A stretch of DNA of 64,000 bases from Acidobacteriaceae bacterium (GCA_903642265.1 CAHJWN010000012.1:1-64000); one strand, 5' to 3'; shown: positions 11,201-19,307, counted from the stretch's first letter. Program-made: numbers and translations. Notes: generated by a model from the letters alone, not told the origin.

Positions 11201-11442
11201 CGGATCACTCCGGTGTCGACGTTGCGGGTGGCGACCTTCGCCGAAGACACGACGCTTCCTTGTGGGTCAGCGACGGTGACCCTCAGGGTTGCGAACTGCT
11301 GTGCAGGAGCCGCTGCCAGGAAGACAAGCAAGGCAGCGCAGACTGAGAGAACCTTATGCGTAAATTCGCTGAGAAGGTGAGCACTTAGGAGCTTTGCAGA
11401 GCGGAGACGAAAGGCAGAGATGAAAGCAGACGGCAAGGTCAT
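8296..11442 (-). CDS. Oar-like TonB-dependent receptor
   Basis: A 1048-residue outer-membrane receptor. I chose the ATG at 11442 because AAAGGA lies about 7 bases upstream; an in-frame ATG at 11511 would add 23 residues that do not resemble a signal. The N-terminus has a long basic region before a hydrophobic signal segment ending AAAPAQQ, then a CarboxypepD_reg-like domain (TLRVTVADPQGSVVSSAKV), a plug-like region (SQVIEPKQISDLPISDRDF) and a barrel ending FQVSLKVKF with terminal Phe. It is transcribed in the same direction as the downstream receptor operon but separated by about 820 bp, so it is probably an independent unit. The ligand is unknown. No enzyme gene is directly linked. Confidence 0.9.
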   Translation of the reverse strand: MTLPSAFISAFRLRSAKLLSAHLLSEFTHKVLSVCAALLVFLAAAPAQQFATLRVTVADPQGSVVSSAKVATRNVDTGVIRNETSDQHGVVSMPGLSAGQYIITVDAELFASYQAPLVLTLGQIADLQVSLRIRTNTEQVEVSDIVQGVDKERIEGSQVIEPKQISDLPISDRDFIDFVLLTPTATVGRNSSSGAQSAFQETVLEVSFAGLRETHSVFYGLDGVDYTTMVSGVQRVSPSLDWVQEFRVVDGPDAAGAGLSLGAAVNTITKSGTNDLHGSVYEYIRNNAADATNLLSAPGFDTLRFNQFGATIGGPLRKDKAFFFLGYEGQRRAQSPIYSRFILKCIDAAGCLGPGTPSINQIKTGLGLSTENLGSILQINDYNNAFGKVTEVMNERSTLSVGYLFANVHNGNTPAASPGQGLPSSYRDNRVHDQTAYANFFQIFSDHWTSESSVNFGRRIFYMNPVGAGFEPAINVADTLYSGGFLGGVDYYSEHHFQAKEALAYTRGNHSLKFGAELEPGWFSAQTPYFTPGVGIFSPQSFFGAGPFTTFGPGTAVEFLFQQTKADFGQQVPQRNLPFEDGFYDGPDGPAHQAADQVAFWHKLAGLYVQDQWKVKRNLVLSAGLRYDVDFLPSASDLKIVGRINPTNYGNIQPRVGLAYGFRNGKGALRSSFGLYTGSLEYSSLVNGWHGASPFTAMNQPLLPQFANPSRDLVGFGPAGMVGTAGPVLAGAAFSNFTHNGIYPAPGILKQFPLGFTSRKFPSSYAEQANLEIENELGKKWFLTLGYHYVHALHLNNSNTINGLPAGFLSDGRQKFTPADPAFGFVLFDTPSGWSIYHGGSVTLRKEFSQRFSLLTNYVYGKSIDLATENQLQDEPQDYLQPQLDRSVSDNDVRHRLVLTALAESPATWIKPLRSLQFSMLNTFQSAQAYSILAGSDINGDGFPFNDRVGSIGRNTYQGAPYYNSDLRLQRLFSFSERYKLNASAEALNVLNRVNVQDVDQVYGAGEFSGAVPKHYGDGVTSPVNPTFGSPTFAGAARQFQVSLKVKF

Positions 11443-11769
11443 ACACGTTCCTTTGAATACTTGGATAAAGAAATTAGAGGTTACTTCGCAGGCCTGAAGT
11501 ATGCGGAACACCTACGTAAAGCGCCTCAGCCGATGGGATGATGTGAACTCCATCTGTCGATGGATACTTTAGGTTTGTAACGAACAGATTGTTCTCTAGC
11601 GCTATGAAGTGCTGTTGCACTAAATAACTGCGGCCGCTTCCACTAAGTTGTGGAAACGGCAAGATTAATAGTTAATTACCGGTCTATTCCTTTCGCGCTG
11701 AGAAGGAGATGTATCAGTGCTTAATAGATACGGCCGCAGAAAAGATGTGCTGTTTTCCGCAGCCTTTTG

Positions 11770-12324
11770 CTAACTCGCTGCAGACTCGCGATAGCCCTGC
11801 TTCGCGAGGTGTTTGCCCATCGCTTGATACATCTCTGGCTCACGAGGCTGGAAAGTGGCGAGACCATCAACGTAGCGGTTGTACATGCAGAAGGCAGCGG
11901 CAATCAGGACGGTGTCGTGGATCTCAAGCTCAGTTGCACCCTCGGTCCGGGCCGCTGCAATCTGGGCAGAACTGACGGACTTGGGATCACCCTGCACGTG
12001 TGCAGCGATGGCCAATAACGCTTTCAGCTTTTCCGAGATGTCGGCAGTCGCGGGGTTGGAGCAGACTGAGGCTACCAACTCCGGACTCCCACCGCTGTGA
12101 CTGGCGGCTGCGGCTCCGTGGCTGGTTTTGCAGAAGAAGCAATTGTTGCGCGTGGAGACGTAGCTTGCAATCAGTTCGCGATCGCGTGAGCTTAGACTCG
12201 CATCCGGGCCTGGTTCGAAGAGCAGGATATGAGCGAGGTCGCGCATAGGCTTTGCAGTCTCTGGGCGGAAAGCAAATGCTGACGCGATGCCGGGAAGGTG
12301 GTTTGGAAGATCGATGTGCGGCAT
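11770..12324 (-). CDS. AhpD-like carboxymuconolactone decarboxylase/peroxidase-related protein (copy 1)
   Basis: A 184-residue cytoplasmic protein of the AhpD/CMD superfamily, usually thiol-dependent peroxidases. The AhpD-type active-site pattern is intact: C62-x2-C65 with H69 four residues on and E50 twelve residues before the first Cys, the spacing seen in AhpD. The all-helical flanks (DRELIASYVSTRNNCFFC) fit. It is a paralogue of the gene immediately upstream: both begin MPHIDLPN and share the sequence ATDLEIHDTVLIAAAFCMYNRYVDGLATFQP with minor changes. The upstream stop and this start form TAACATG, a one-base gap, so translational coupling is likely. Context with an MFS transporter suggests detoxification. 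The physiological substrate is not visible. Confidence 0.85.
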   Translation of the reverse strand: MPHIDLPNHLPGIASAFAFRPETAKPMRDLAHILLFEPGPDASLSSRDRELIASYVSTRNNCFFCKTSHGAAAASHSGGSPELVASVCSNPATADISEKLKALLAIAAHVQGDPKSVSSAQIAAARTEGATELEIHDTVLIAAAFCMYNRYVDGLATFQPREPEMYQAMGKHLAKQGYRESAAS

Positions 12325-12325
12325 G

Positions 12326-12907
12326 TTATCGGCTCACCAGTTCCGCGGGTTGAGGTGCAGCGAAATTGGTTAGATTGGCTGCTACATAACCGTCTCGCGC
12401 GACCATTCTGCCGCGTTCGCGATAGAGCGCCGGATCCTGCGGTTGGAAGGTGGCGAGGCCATCGACGTAGCGGTTGTACATGCAGAATGCTGCCGCAATG
12501 AGGACGGTGTCATGAATCTCAAGGTCCGTTGCGCCTTGAGTGCGCGCGGCCTGAACATCTTCAGTAGTGACGTTCTTGCCGTCTTGCTGCACCTTGCCGG
12601 CGATGTTAAGAAGCGTCTTCATCTTGGGCGAGACAGATGCGGAGTGGAAGTCCTGCTTCACGTCGCTCACCAGATCTTCGTTGCCATCGAGATGGGCGGC
12701 TGCGATCGCGCCGTGTATAGATTGACAGTAGTGGCAGTCATTCTGTGATGAGACGTAGGTCGCGATGAGTTCGCGCTCGCCCTGAGTGAGTGAATTTGGG
12801 TGGCGTAATAACACTTCCACGAGTTCGTTCAGTGGCTTCGATGTCTCTGGACGGAATGCCATGGGGCCACGGATTCCGGGCAGGTTGGGCAGATCGATGT
12901 GGGGCAT
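12326..12907 (-). CDS. AhpD-like carboxymuconolactone decarboxylase/peroxidase-related protein (copy 2)
   Basis: A 193-residue AhpD/CMD-fold protein with the pattern E46...C58-x2-C61-x3-H65, the catalytic arrangement of AhpD-like peroxidases. A strong AAAGGAG ribosome binding site lies 5 bases before the ATG. It follows the MFS transporter gene by 35 bp and precedes its paralogue by one base, so the three form an operon. The two copies differ mainly around residues 30-45 and in the C-terminal tail, where this copy is longer. They may form a hetero-oligomer (AhpD proteins are trimers; the hetero-oligomer is inference). The start of this unit is divergent from a reductive-dehalogenase-like gene. 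Confidence 0.85.
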   Translation of the reverse strand: MPHIDLPNLPGIRGPMAFRPETSKPLNELVEVLLRHPNSLTQGERELIATYVSSQNDCHYCQSIHGAIAAAHLDGNEDLVSDVKQDFHSASVSPKMKTLLNIAGKVQQDGKNVTTEDVQAARTQGATDLEIHDTVLIAAAFCMYNRYVDGLATFQPQDPALYRERGRMVARDGYVAANLTNFAAPQPAELVSR

Positions 12908-12942
12908 GATGTCTCCTTTGGGTGGATGGATCGGAAGAGCTT

Positions 12943-14199
12943 CTAAAGGGATGCTGCTGCATTAAGCAGAATCGTGTCGGGTGCTGGTGAAGTTGTTGGA
13001 TAGCGCGGTAGTAGAAATTGAAGTAATGCCGCGGCAAAGAGAGGCACCGAGAGCAGAAGGACGGTGGAGGCGAGATACGCTCCAGTGTGGTCAAATGCGC
13101 GTCCCATAAGCACCGGACCAGCGGCAGCTCCTACTGCGTAGGCGGTCCAACTAAGACCGTACAGTGTTGAAAATCGAGTTTTGCCAAAGTACTTTGCGAT
13201 GAGGTAAGGCACGACGTCCGCTTCGCTTCCAGCGCCGAAGCCGATGAGAGATGCGGCCAGGATTCCCATCGCAGCTGACGTTGCATAGGCCAGGGTGACA
13301 ATGCCCATGCCCGCGATCAGAAGGACGGCTAGCGAGACTAAGGGTGCAAAGATGCGGTCTAGGAGATGGCCAGTGATGAGCCGACCGACGATGCCCGATA
13401 AGCCGAGCATGGACAGAGCGAGCGCGGCAGTGGCTGGCGTCACAGAACGTCCAACGAGAAGGGCCGCAAGATGCGCAATGGCACCATTGAGGCCAAACGC
13501 GGACAGTAGCACGGGCATCGCAATCAACCAGAAAGCACTTGTCTTCAGTACCCCGACAACGCCGATTTGTTCTTGGGTGACAGGGGGCAGGATTTCAGCG
13601 ATGGGATTGTTGCGAACCAAGAGAGCCGTAAGGGGGAGACCGAGTAAAGCGATCGCTCCGAGAACCACATATGCGCTACGCCAGCCTTGTGTGGCGATGA
13701 CATGCTGGGCTAGCAATGGCAGGAGGATAGAGCCGGTTCCACTGCCTGCAAGTACCAGGGCAAGAGCCAGGCCGCGACGCCGGTCGAACCATGTAAGGAC
13801 GGCGCGCGAGTAGGCCAGCTGGGCTGTCCCGTTTCCAACGATGCCGAGCAACATATAGGTGGCATAGAAGTGAATGATGTTTCCCTTGAGGAAGGCGAGA
13901 GACGCGACGGCGAAGGCAAAGATAACGATGCACGGCAGGATGATCCGGCGTGGCGGCAGGCGATCCAGGAGTGTGCCGAGAAACGGAGAGCACGCCGCAA
14001 CCGTGAGCGCGGCGATGGCAAAGCCACGGGAGATTGCTTCGCGTTTCCATCCGAAAGCAAGTTGTAATGGAGAGAGAAAAAGGCTGAAGGTGTACGGCAC
14101 AATGGCTGCAAAGCTGACCATGACACCAACGAACGCGGCTGCGGTGACATGCCAGCCGGTGTAACTTGAAGAGCTCTCGTTCGGTTTGTCGATGGGCAT
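12943..14199 (-). CDS. Major facilitator superfamily transporter
   Basis: A 418-residue inner-membrane protein with about 12 predicted hydrophobic helices in two halves. It has an MFS loop 2-3 motif (GTLLDRLPPRR, about 75-86), a half-repeat equivalent (GHLLDRIFAP) and the helix 4-5 segment LALALVLAGSGTGSILLP, as seen in monocarboxylate/oxalate-formate-type exchangers. It is the first gene of a minus-strand unit with two AhpD-like proteins. The substrate cannot be predicted; the neighbourhood (thiol peroxidases, and a divergent iron-sulfur cobalamin-type reductase) suggests an organic acid or aromatic compound. There is no strong Shine-Dalgarno before the chosen ATG, so the start is moderately uncertain. 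Confidence 0.85.
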   Translation of the reverse strand: MPIDKPNESSSSYTGWHVTAAAFVGVMVSFAAIVPYTFSLFLSPLQLAFGWKREAISRGFAIAALTVAACSPFLGTLLDRLPPRRIILPCIVIFAFAVASLAFLKGNIIHFYATYMLLGIVGNGTAQLAYSRAVLTWFDRRRGLALALVLAGSGTGSILLPLLAQHVIATQGWRSAYVVLGAIALLGLPLTALLVRNNPIAEILPPVTQEQIGVVGVLKTSAFWLIAMPVLLSAFGLNGAIAHLAALLVGRSVTPATAALALSMLGLSGIVGRLITGHLLDRIFAPLVSLAVLLIAGMGIVTLAYATSAAMGILAASLIGFGAGSEADVVPYLIAKYFGKTRFSTLYGLSWTAYAVGAAAGPVLMGRAFDHTGAYLASTVLLLSVPLFAAALLQFLLPRYPTTSPAPDTILLNAAASL

Positions 14200-14538
14200 G
14201 TGTATTGATCACAGAGGGAAAGCGTGCAGGACAGAAGTGTCTATCACTCGATCGTCAAAACGGGGAAAACCTGCTGTTAGTGACAGGGCGATCGTACGTG
14301 GTGCATCGAGGATTGCACTCGGAACAAGTGTTGGTTTTGATCTCATGCTTTTGATGGAGCTGTGGCTTACACCCCGCTATTGATATTCGGTTTTGTTGAA
14401 TAAAACATTGGGAGCACACCTCTCGAGCACGATACGAGATAGTAGACGGACACCTATCCACCTTTAGGACGATGCGGGCCCCGTAGCTCCCGCTTAAGAT
14501 GAGGCTCACTTCTTCAATCCCCATTTGAGGTCTCGTCC
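14200..14538. other. Divergent promoter region between the MFS unit and the reductive-dehalogenase-like gene
   Basis: About 340 bases separate two divergent start codons, so both promoters must lie here. The only structured element I see is the short inverted repeat at 14421-14439, described separately. No small gene or RNA is supported. Confidence 0.5.
14421..14439. promoter_or_regulatory. Candidate operator, inverted repeat TCTCG-N9-CGAGA
   Basis: Two perfect 5-bp arms separated by 9 bp, about 100 bp upstream of the iron-sulfur protein gene and within the divergent promoter region. The size would suit a dimeric repressor. No regulator gene is adjacent, and arms this short can occur by chance. 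Confidence 0.25.
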
Positions 14539-15585
14539 ATGCCAGATCTAATCAATCCACGCCGCCCAAAACGAGGCACCTACATTCCCAAGCCTGAAAC
14601 CCTGGCACTCCTGCGGGTTTCTGGCAATTTGATCAACGGGCTCGGCGAGCAGCAGCCCCGCAGGCCATCGCCCTTCTTCTGGCACTCGCCGGACCTTCAT
14701 CCATACGGCGATTTACAGATGGTTGCGCGCCAGAGTTCACGTGCTTGTCCTGAATCTGAGCCAGCCTTCATGGCCGCTTACAGTTACCCGGAACTTGTTC
14801 CCGTTGCCGACACTCGCATAGCCGCTTCTGCCGAGTCATTTTCAGCTGAGATGACCACCTTCGCGATGGCTCATGAAGCAGATGCGGTTGGCATCACAGC
14901 AATGGATCCCCTGTATGTCTTTGAAGGCCACTTGATCGATGAGCCCTGGGTAATCGTCCTTGCGCTTGCGCACAACTATGAGCGTTTGAAGGAGGTCCCA
15001 TCCGACGAGACGAACGGGATCGGAGTGGTGGACATTGGCGACCAGTATGCGAAGGGCACGCGATCTTCTTACGCAATTTCCAACTGGATACGCTCGCAGG
15101 GATACACCGCAAACCCCTACCCAGGGCCATCGGCAAGCGCGCTGGTCCTTATACCGCCGGCGATTGCTGCCGGACTCGGGGAACTCGGCAAGCACGGCTC
15201 CATGATCAGTCCGCAGTTTGGATCAGGTGTGCGCCTGGCGGGTGTGACCACGAACATGCCGCTGGTTGCGACGAATCCAGTTCGCTTCGGCGCGGATGAT
15301 TTTTGTTCTACCTGCCAGGTGTGTACCCGTGCATGCCCGCCCGAGGCGATCACCGAGAAGAAGCAAATAGTGCGCGGTGTCGAGCGGTGGTATGTTGACT
15401 TCGACAAATGCATTCCTTACTTTGCGGAGACTGCTTCCTGCGGGATCTGCATTGCGGAATGTCCATGGACACGTCCGGATGTGCGGCCCAAATTGCTTGC
15501 GACTATGGCTCGCAGAATGAACGAAGAAGCCAAACGAAATGATGTTTCTACATCTGAAGGCCGACTCCGGCTCAGTCCAGTTTAG
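14539..15585 (+). CDS. Reductive-dehalogenase-like (RdhA/QueG-related) 4Fe-4S protein, no Tat signal
   Basis: A 348-residue protein related to the cobalamin-dependent reductases RdhA and QueG. Two C-terminal [4Fe-4S] sites are visible: C256-x2-C259-x2-C262-x3-C266-P, and C291...C301-x2-C304-x3-C308-P. Just upstream is the family's conserved AAGLGELGKHGSMISPQFGSGVRL segment (about 210-233), cobalamin-proximal in known structures. There is no Tat leader, so it should be cytoplasmic, as in catabolic rather than respiratory dehalogenases; no RdhB-type anchor gene is present. At 348 residues it is shorter than most RdhA (about 450-500, or about 700 when fused to a reductase). A GAGG lies 8 bases before the ATG. 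The next gene encodes a flavin/[2Fe-2S] reductase that could supply electrons. Dehalogenation is inferred, not shown; another cobalamin-dependent reduction is possible. Confidence 0.72.
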   Translation: MPDLINPRRPKRGTYIPKPETLALLRVSGNLINGLGEQQPRRPSPFFWHSPDLHPYGDLQMVARQSSRACPESEPAFMAAYSYPELVPVADTRIAASAESFSAEMTTFAMAHEADAVGITAMDPLYVFEGHLIDEPWVIVLALAHNYERLKEVPSDETNGIGVVDIGDQYAKGTRSSYAISNWIRSQGYTANPYPGPSASALVLIPPAIAAGLGELGKHGSMISPQFGSGVRLAGVTTNMPLVATNPVRFGADDFCSTCQVCTRACPPEAITEKKQIVRGVERWYVDFDKCIPYFAETASCGICIAECPWTRPDVRPKLLATMARRMNEEAKRNDVSTSEGRLRLSPV

Positions 15586-15805
15586 AGGGCGGTTGGGCGA
15601 TGGAGCGTAGCTCAGTCTGCGCCCGCCGCCAGGTCTTGAGATTTTCAGAGCGCGCGGACAAAGCGTCCTTAGTTGCCGCTTTGAGAGAACCGTTATTTCA
15701 TTCAGCACAGGGGCTATGTACTTACACGATGCGGGATACTCATGGAAATACATAGCTGCCAACCTGGTGGGTGCAGCGTATGTTTGAGAGCTAGAGGTTC
15801 TCAGG

Positions 15806-17557
15806 ATGGGATCGCTCGTCTCAGTAAACGTGGGGCTTCCACGCGATATAACGTGGGAAGGCAAAGTTGTCCGAACGGCCGTCTGGAAGCGATCCGTCAT
15901 GGGTCGCGTCACTGCTCGACGGGTGAACCTGGATGGAGACGGGCAAGGAGACCTCGCTGGTCATGGGGGTGAGCACCGCGCTGTGATGGTCTACCAAGTT
16001 GACTCCTACCGATACTGGGAAGAGTACCTGCAGCGGACCGACTTCGAACATGGACAGTTCGGCGAGAATTTCACTGTTGATGGTTTGGCTGATGTTGAAG
16101 TCTGCATCGGAGATCGCTACCGCATTGGAACAGCCCTGTTTGAAGTGACGCAGCCACGGGTAACTTGCTATCGGGTAGGGATCAGGATGAATAATCCGCA
16201 GATGCCTGCCTTGCTCGTCTCGCACCAGAGACCGGGTTTTTACTTCCGTGTCCTTGAGGAAGGAGAGGTCGGCGCAGGAGACGAGATTGTCAAGGTTGCC
16301 GATGGACCGGAGCGGGTCACAATAGCCAAGATCGATGCTCTGCTCTACCTTCCTGGTCATCCCCGAGACCAGTTGGAGGCTGCAGTGCGAATCCCAGCTT
16401 TGAGCGAGGGGTGGAAGGGATCGTTGAGAGCTTTGCTGGCAGCCGGAGGTGAGCAGGGGAACGCTGGTCTTGCGAGCAGAACCCAAGCTACAGCCTGGAA
16501 CGGCTTCCGGCCGCTATGTATTGCAGAGGTGCAGCGAGAGAGTGATCATGTGCTCTCGTTTGTATTGGAAGCAGAAGATCACAGCCCATTACCGGTTCCG
16601 CTTGCCGGCCAGTTCCTTGTCTTCAACATTCGGGTTGGGGGAGATGCTGTTCCGATCGTGAGGAGCTACTCAATGTCCGGCCCCCCAGAAGCTGGTACCT
16701 ACCGTGTCAGCGTGAAACGGGAGGGTGGGCCGGGGAGTCAATACTTTCATGACAGGCTTCGGGTTGGTGACTCGCTGCAGGTAAGCGCTCCGCGTGGGAG
16801 TTTCACACTTGAGGCGAGCGAACTGCCAGTCGTTTTGCTCAGCGCAGGAATCGGAGTTACACCGGTGCTCGCCATGCTGCATAAGCTGACTGATGCTGCC
16901 GATGGCTCAGCACCGGAGATTTGGTGGTGCCATGGTGCTCACAATGGCAGGGAGCACGCTTTCGCTCGAGAAGTCCAGGAGTTGCTCAAGAGGGCCAGCC
17001 ACGGCCACTCATTTGTTGTATACAGTGAGCCTGAAGACAGTGACCGTGCGGGTGTCGATTACGATGCAGTCGGTCATCTGACGCTCTCGCATCTGCAGGC
17101 GCTCGGCGTGCCTCGAAGAGCACACTTCTATCTTTGTGGACCAGCCGCATTCCTTGCTGATCTTTCTGCGGCTCTGAAGGAATGGAATGTCCCGGACTCT
17201 TACATTCACTCCGAGACCTTCGGTTCAGCCCCCTCGATAACGCCGGGCATTCGTGAAGTTACATCGAGATCCCCCCACGCGCCTTCGGCCGAAGCCGGCG
17301 CAGGTCCAGCGGTGACCTTCGCACGCAGCGGATTGACTGCTCCCTGGAACTCCCGCTACGGGAGCTTGCTGGCATTTGCAGAAGCATGCGATGTTCCAGT
17401 CAGATGGTCCTGCCGGGTTGGTGTCTGTCATACCTGCGAAACTGGAGTGATCGGTGGCGAGGCAAAGTATCAACCGCAGCCCCTCGAGCGGCCAGTAAGC
17501 GGAAGGGTTTTACTTTGCTGTGCAATCCCGATGTCGGCGATGCAGCTGGACCTCTGA
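15806..17557 (+). CDS. MOSC domain - ferredoxin reductase - [2Fe-2S] ferredoxin fusion protein
   Basis: A 583-residue cytoplasmic three-part protein. Residues about 1-165 form a YiiM-like MOSC domain with the conserved Cys C121 (RVTCYRVG). About 170-225 is the short helical extension that follows MOSC in YiiM. About 245-480 is an FNR-type flavin/NAD(P)H domain (RSYSMSG flavin motif; LLSAGIGVTPVLAML nucleotide motif; YLCGPAAFL). About 505-583 is a plant-type ferredoxin with C536-x4-C541-x2-C544 and C572. The reductase half resembles phthalate dioxygenase reductase. MOSC proteins are linked to molybdenum-cofactor sulfur chemistry and reduction of N-hydroxylated compounds. It lies 220 bp after the RdhA-like gene, same strand, and could be its electron donor (inference). 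Start supported by GAGG 8 bases upstream. Confidence 0.88.
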   Translation: MGSLVSVNVGLPRDITWEGKVVRTAVWKRSVMGRVTARRVNLDGDGQGDLAGHGGEHRAVMVYQVDSYRYWEEYLQRTDFEHGQFGENFTVDGLADVEVCIGDRYRIGTALFEVTQPRVTCYRVGIRMNNPQMPALLVSHQRPGFYFRVLEEGEVGAGDEIVKVADGPERVTIAKIDALLYLPGHPRDQLEAAVRIPALSEGWKGSLRALLAAGGEQGNAGLASRTQATAWNGFRPLCIAEVQRESDHVLSFVLEAEDHSPLPVPLAGQFLVFNIRVGGDAVPIVRSYSMSGPPEAGTYRVSVKREGGPGSQYFHDRLRVGDSLQVSAPRGSFTLEASELPVVLLSAGIGVTPVLAMLHKLTDAADGSAPEIWWCHGAHNGREHAFAREVQELLKRASHGHSFVVYSEPEDSDRAGVDYDAVGHLTLSHLQALGVPRRAHFYLCGPAAFLADLSAALKEWNVPDSYIHSETFGSAPSITPGIREVTSRSPHAPSAEAGAGPAVTFARSGLTAPWNSRYGSLLAFAEACDVPVRWSCRVGVCHTCETGVIGGEAKYQPQPLERPVSGRVLLCCAIPMSAMQLDL

Positions 17558-17576
17558 CACCGGGCAACGCGACGGC

Positions 17577-18062
17577 TCAGAGTCCGAGAGCGCTTAGTCC
17601 CGGATGATCATCGGGTCGTCTGCCCAGGGGCCAGTGGAACTTTCGCTCGGCTTCCGTGATGGCCAATTCATTGATGCTGGCGTGGCGTGTCGACATTAAG
17701 CCCTGTTCGTTAAACTCCCAGTTCTCGTTCCCGTAAGCCCGAAACCAGTTGCCTGAATCGTCGCGATACTCGTAGGCAAAGCGCACGGCGATCCGGTTTT
17801 CACGAAAGCACCAGAGCTCCTTGATCAGACGATATTCCATCTCCCGCTTCCACTTTCGAGAAAGCAGCGCAACGATCTGGTCTGTTCCGACGGCGAACTC
17901 GGCACGATTTCGCCAGCGCGACTCCGCCGAGTAGGCCAGCGAGATGCGCGCCGGGTCACGTGTGTTCCAGCCATCTTCCGCCATACGAACCTTCTGTATC
18001 GCGGTCTCTTCTGTGAATGGTGGAAAGGGTGGTCGAGGTGTCATGGGTAATTGAAATGTCAT
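17577..18062 (-). CDS. DUF1348/NTF2-like family protein
   Basis: A 161-residue cytoplasmic protein of the NTF2-like fold, DUF1348 type, recognisable from [20 protein letters not shown], the central SRWRNR segment and the C-terminal [10 protein letters not shown]. The function of the family is not known; the SnoaL/NTF2 fold is used by isomerases and hydrolases and as a small-molecule binding cone. I chose the ATG at 18062 because AAAGGA precedes it by 6 bases; an in-frame ATG at 18134 would add 24 unrelated residues. It converges on the MOSC-reductase gene with only 19 bp between stop codons. Confidence 0.85.
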   Translation of the reverse strand: MTFQLPMTPRPPFPPFTEETAIQKVRMAEDGWNTRDPARISLAYSAESRWRNRAEFAVGTDQIVALLSRKWKREMEYRLIKELWCFRENRIAVRFAYEYRDDSGNWFRAYGNENWEFNEQGLMSTRHASINELAITEAERKFHWPLGRRPDDHPGLSALGL

Positions 18063-18296
18063 CGGTGGTCCTTTCTTGTACGAGCTGGCCTTATCGATGC
18101 TCCTGTGTGCAACGTCTGTCAGTGAGGGCTCCATGCTGACCGTCGTGTGCTGCCGCCGGAGATGGTGCCACCGCTATACTCAGCGGCGATACCTATCAGG
18201 CTCCATGGCTCTGAGTCAGGACATAAGGTTCACAGGATTGTTGTTTGGCCTGCAGGGGATTGTAGGCTGGAAGTGAGAGCTTAGAATCTGATTCCC

Positions 18297-19307
18297 TCAG
18301 GGCTTAGGCTTTATGACGAAAGAATCTTTTTTCTCCCATACCAATGGGTTAGCTTTCGGGTCTGCAAGCCGATACATCACGGCATTTAGCTGCTTTCCGT
18401 CAAAGTAGAAGCGAACGTAATGATAGTTGGGGAAGTCTTTGTCTTTGAAGAAGTCAGCCGAGGTGCGTGCAATAGGGTGTGGTTTTGCGCCGCCCCCACC
18501 GGAGACCAGGTAGGTCACGCCGTTCTGGAAGAAGCGTTGATAGTTGTGGATGTGACCTGCGACCACAATTATTTGTGCCTTTGAGTCATTCGCCTGCGCC
18601 TCAAGCATTACCGCCAGGGCGCGCTCATTCGGGCGCACGTCATGCGACGAGTTGCCCTCGATTGAATCAGCTACAGGCGGGTGATGCAGCGAGATTAGAA
18701 CAAAGCGCGTCTGCGCGGGCAGATGCTGAAACTGGTCTAGAAGCCAAGCCTTCTGTCGGCTGCCATCCATCAGTGAGAGGTCGCTATCAAGCGCTATCAG
18801 ATAGCTGTTCGCGAACTCGACGGAGTACCAGCGCCTGCCCTTCAACTCCGGGAAGGTGTTCCACCAGTTTTTTGGCTCACGTACTTCGTCCTTGTGAAGT
18901 TCATGGTTGCCAAGCGCCGGGTACACCCGCAGGTGTTCGTCACGCCACGCCGTTGTCTCACTATGAAAGACGGCGTAGTCGTCCGCATTCGAGCCGTCGT
19001 AGGGGACGTCGCCGGAGAGCATTAGAGCATCGGGATGCTCGCTGGCGATTTTAGCTACAAGCGCGCGACGAGCAAATGGATTGGTCACGCTCTCATTGCT
19101 GGGGTCGGTGAAGCGCATATCGCCATAGGCGATCAAAGACCAGTGAGCGGGAATATCTGTTTGAGAAATTGTAAAGGTGGGCCCAGGAGCAGAAAGAAGA
19201 CTTTTTGTAAGTGAGTCATCGCCGGCCAAGCTCTCCTGAGCCTGCAGATTCATTTGAATGATGCCGAGGACTATCAGTGTGGCGTAAACGAATTGTTTCC
19301 TGAACAT
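18297..19307 (-). CDS. Exported calcineurin-like metallophosphoesterase
   Basis: A 336-residue phosphatase with an N-terminal signal segment (about 1-24). The metallophosphoesterase motifs appear in order: GD at 62-63, GD at 99-100, GNHE at 133-136, H208-H209 (ISLHHPP) and GHIHNYQR at 251-258, so both metal sites look intact. The substrate is probably a phosphomonoester or diester in the periplasm. It follows the YncE-like propeller gene by 28 bp and the TonB receptor gene upstream of that, forming a three-gene series that fits organophosphate scavenging. Divergent genes encode a two-component system. No lipobox is seen. Confidence 0.9.
   Translation of the reverse strand: MFRKQFVYATLIVLGIIQMNLQAQESLAGDDSLTKSLLSAPGPTFTISQTDIPAHWSLIAYGDMRFTDPSNESVTNPFARRALVAKIASEHPDALMLSGDVPYDGSNADDYAVFHSETTAWRDEHLRVYPALGNHELHKDEVREPKNWWNTFPELKGRRWYSVEFANSYLIALDSDLSLMDGSRQKAWLLDQFQHLPAQTRFVLISLHHPPVADSIEGNSSHDVRPNERALAVMLEAQANDSKAQIIVVAGHIHNYQRFFQNGVTYLVSGGGGAKPHPIARTSADFFKDKDFPNYHYVRFYFDGKQLNAVMYRLADPKANPLVWEKKDSFVIKPKP

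Noticed and set aside
12326-12907. True carboxymuconolactone decarboxylase (PcaC) activity
   Set aside because: The CxxC-x3-H with upstream Glu is the AhpD-type redox site, and no other protocatechuate pathway gene is present in the window.
15600-15680. tRNA-like stretch beginning GGAGCGTAGCTCAG
   Set aside because: It resembles a tRNA D-arm start, but no matching T-arm (GGTTCRANTCC) or acceptor pairing follows at the right distance.
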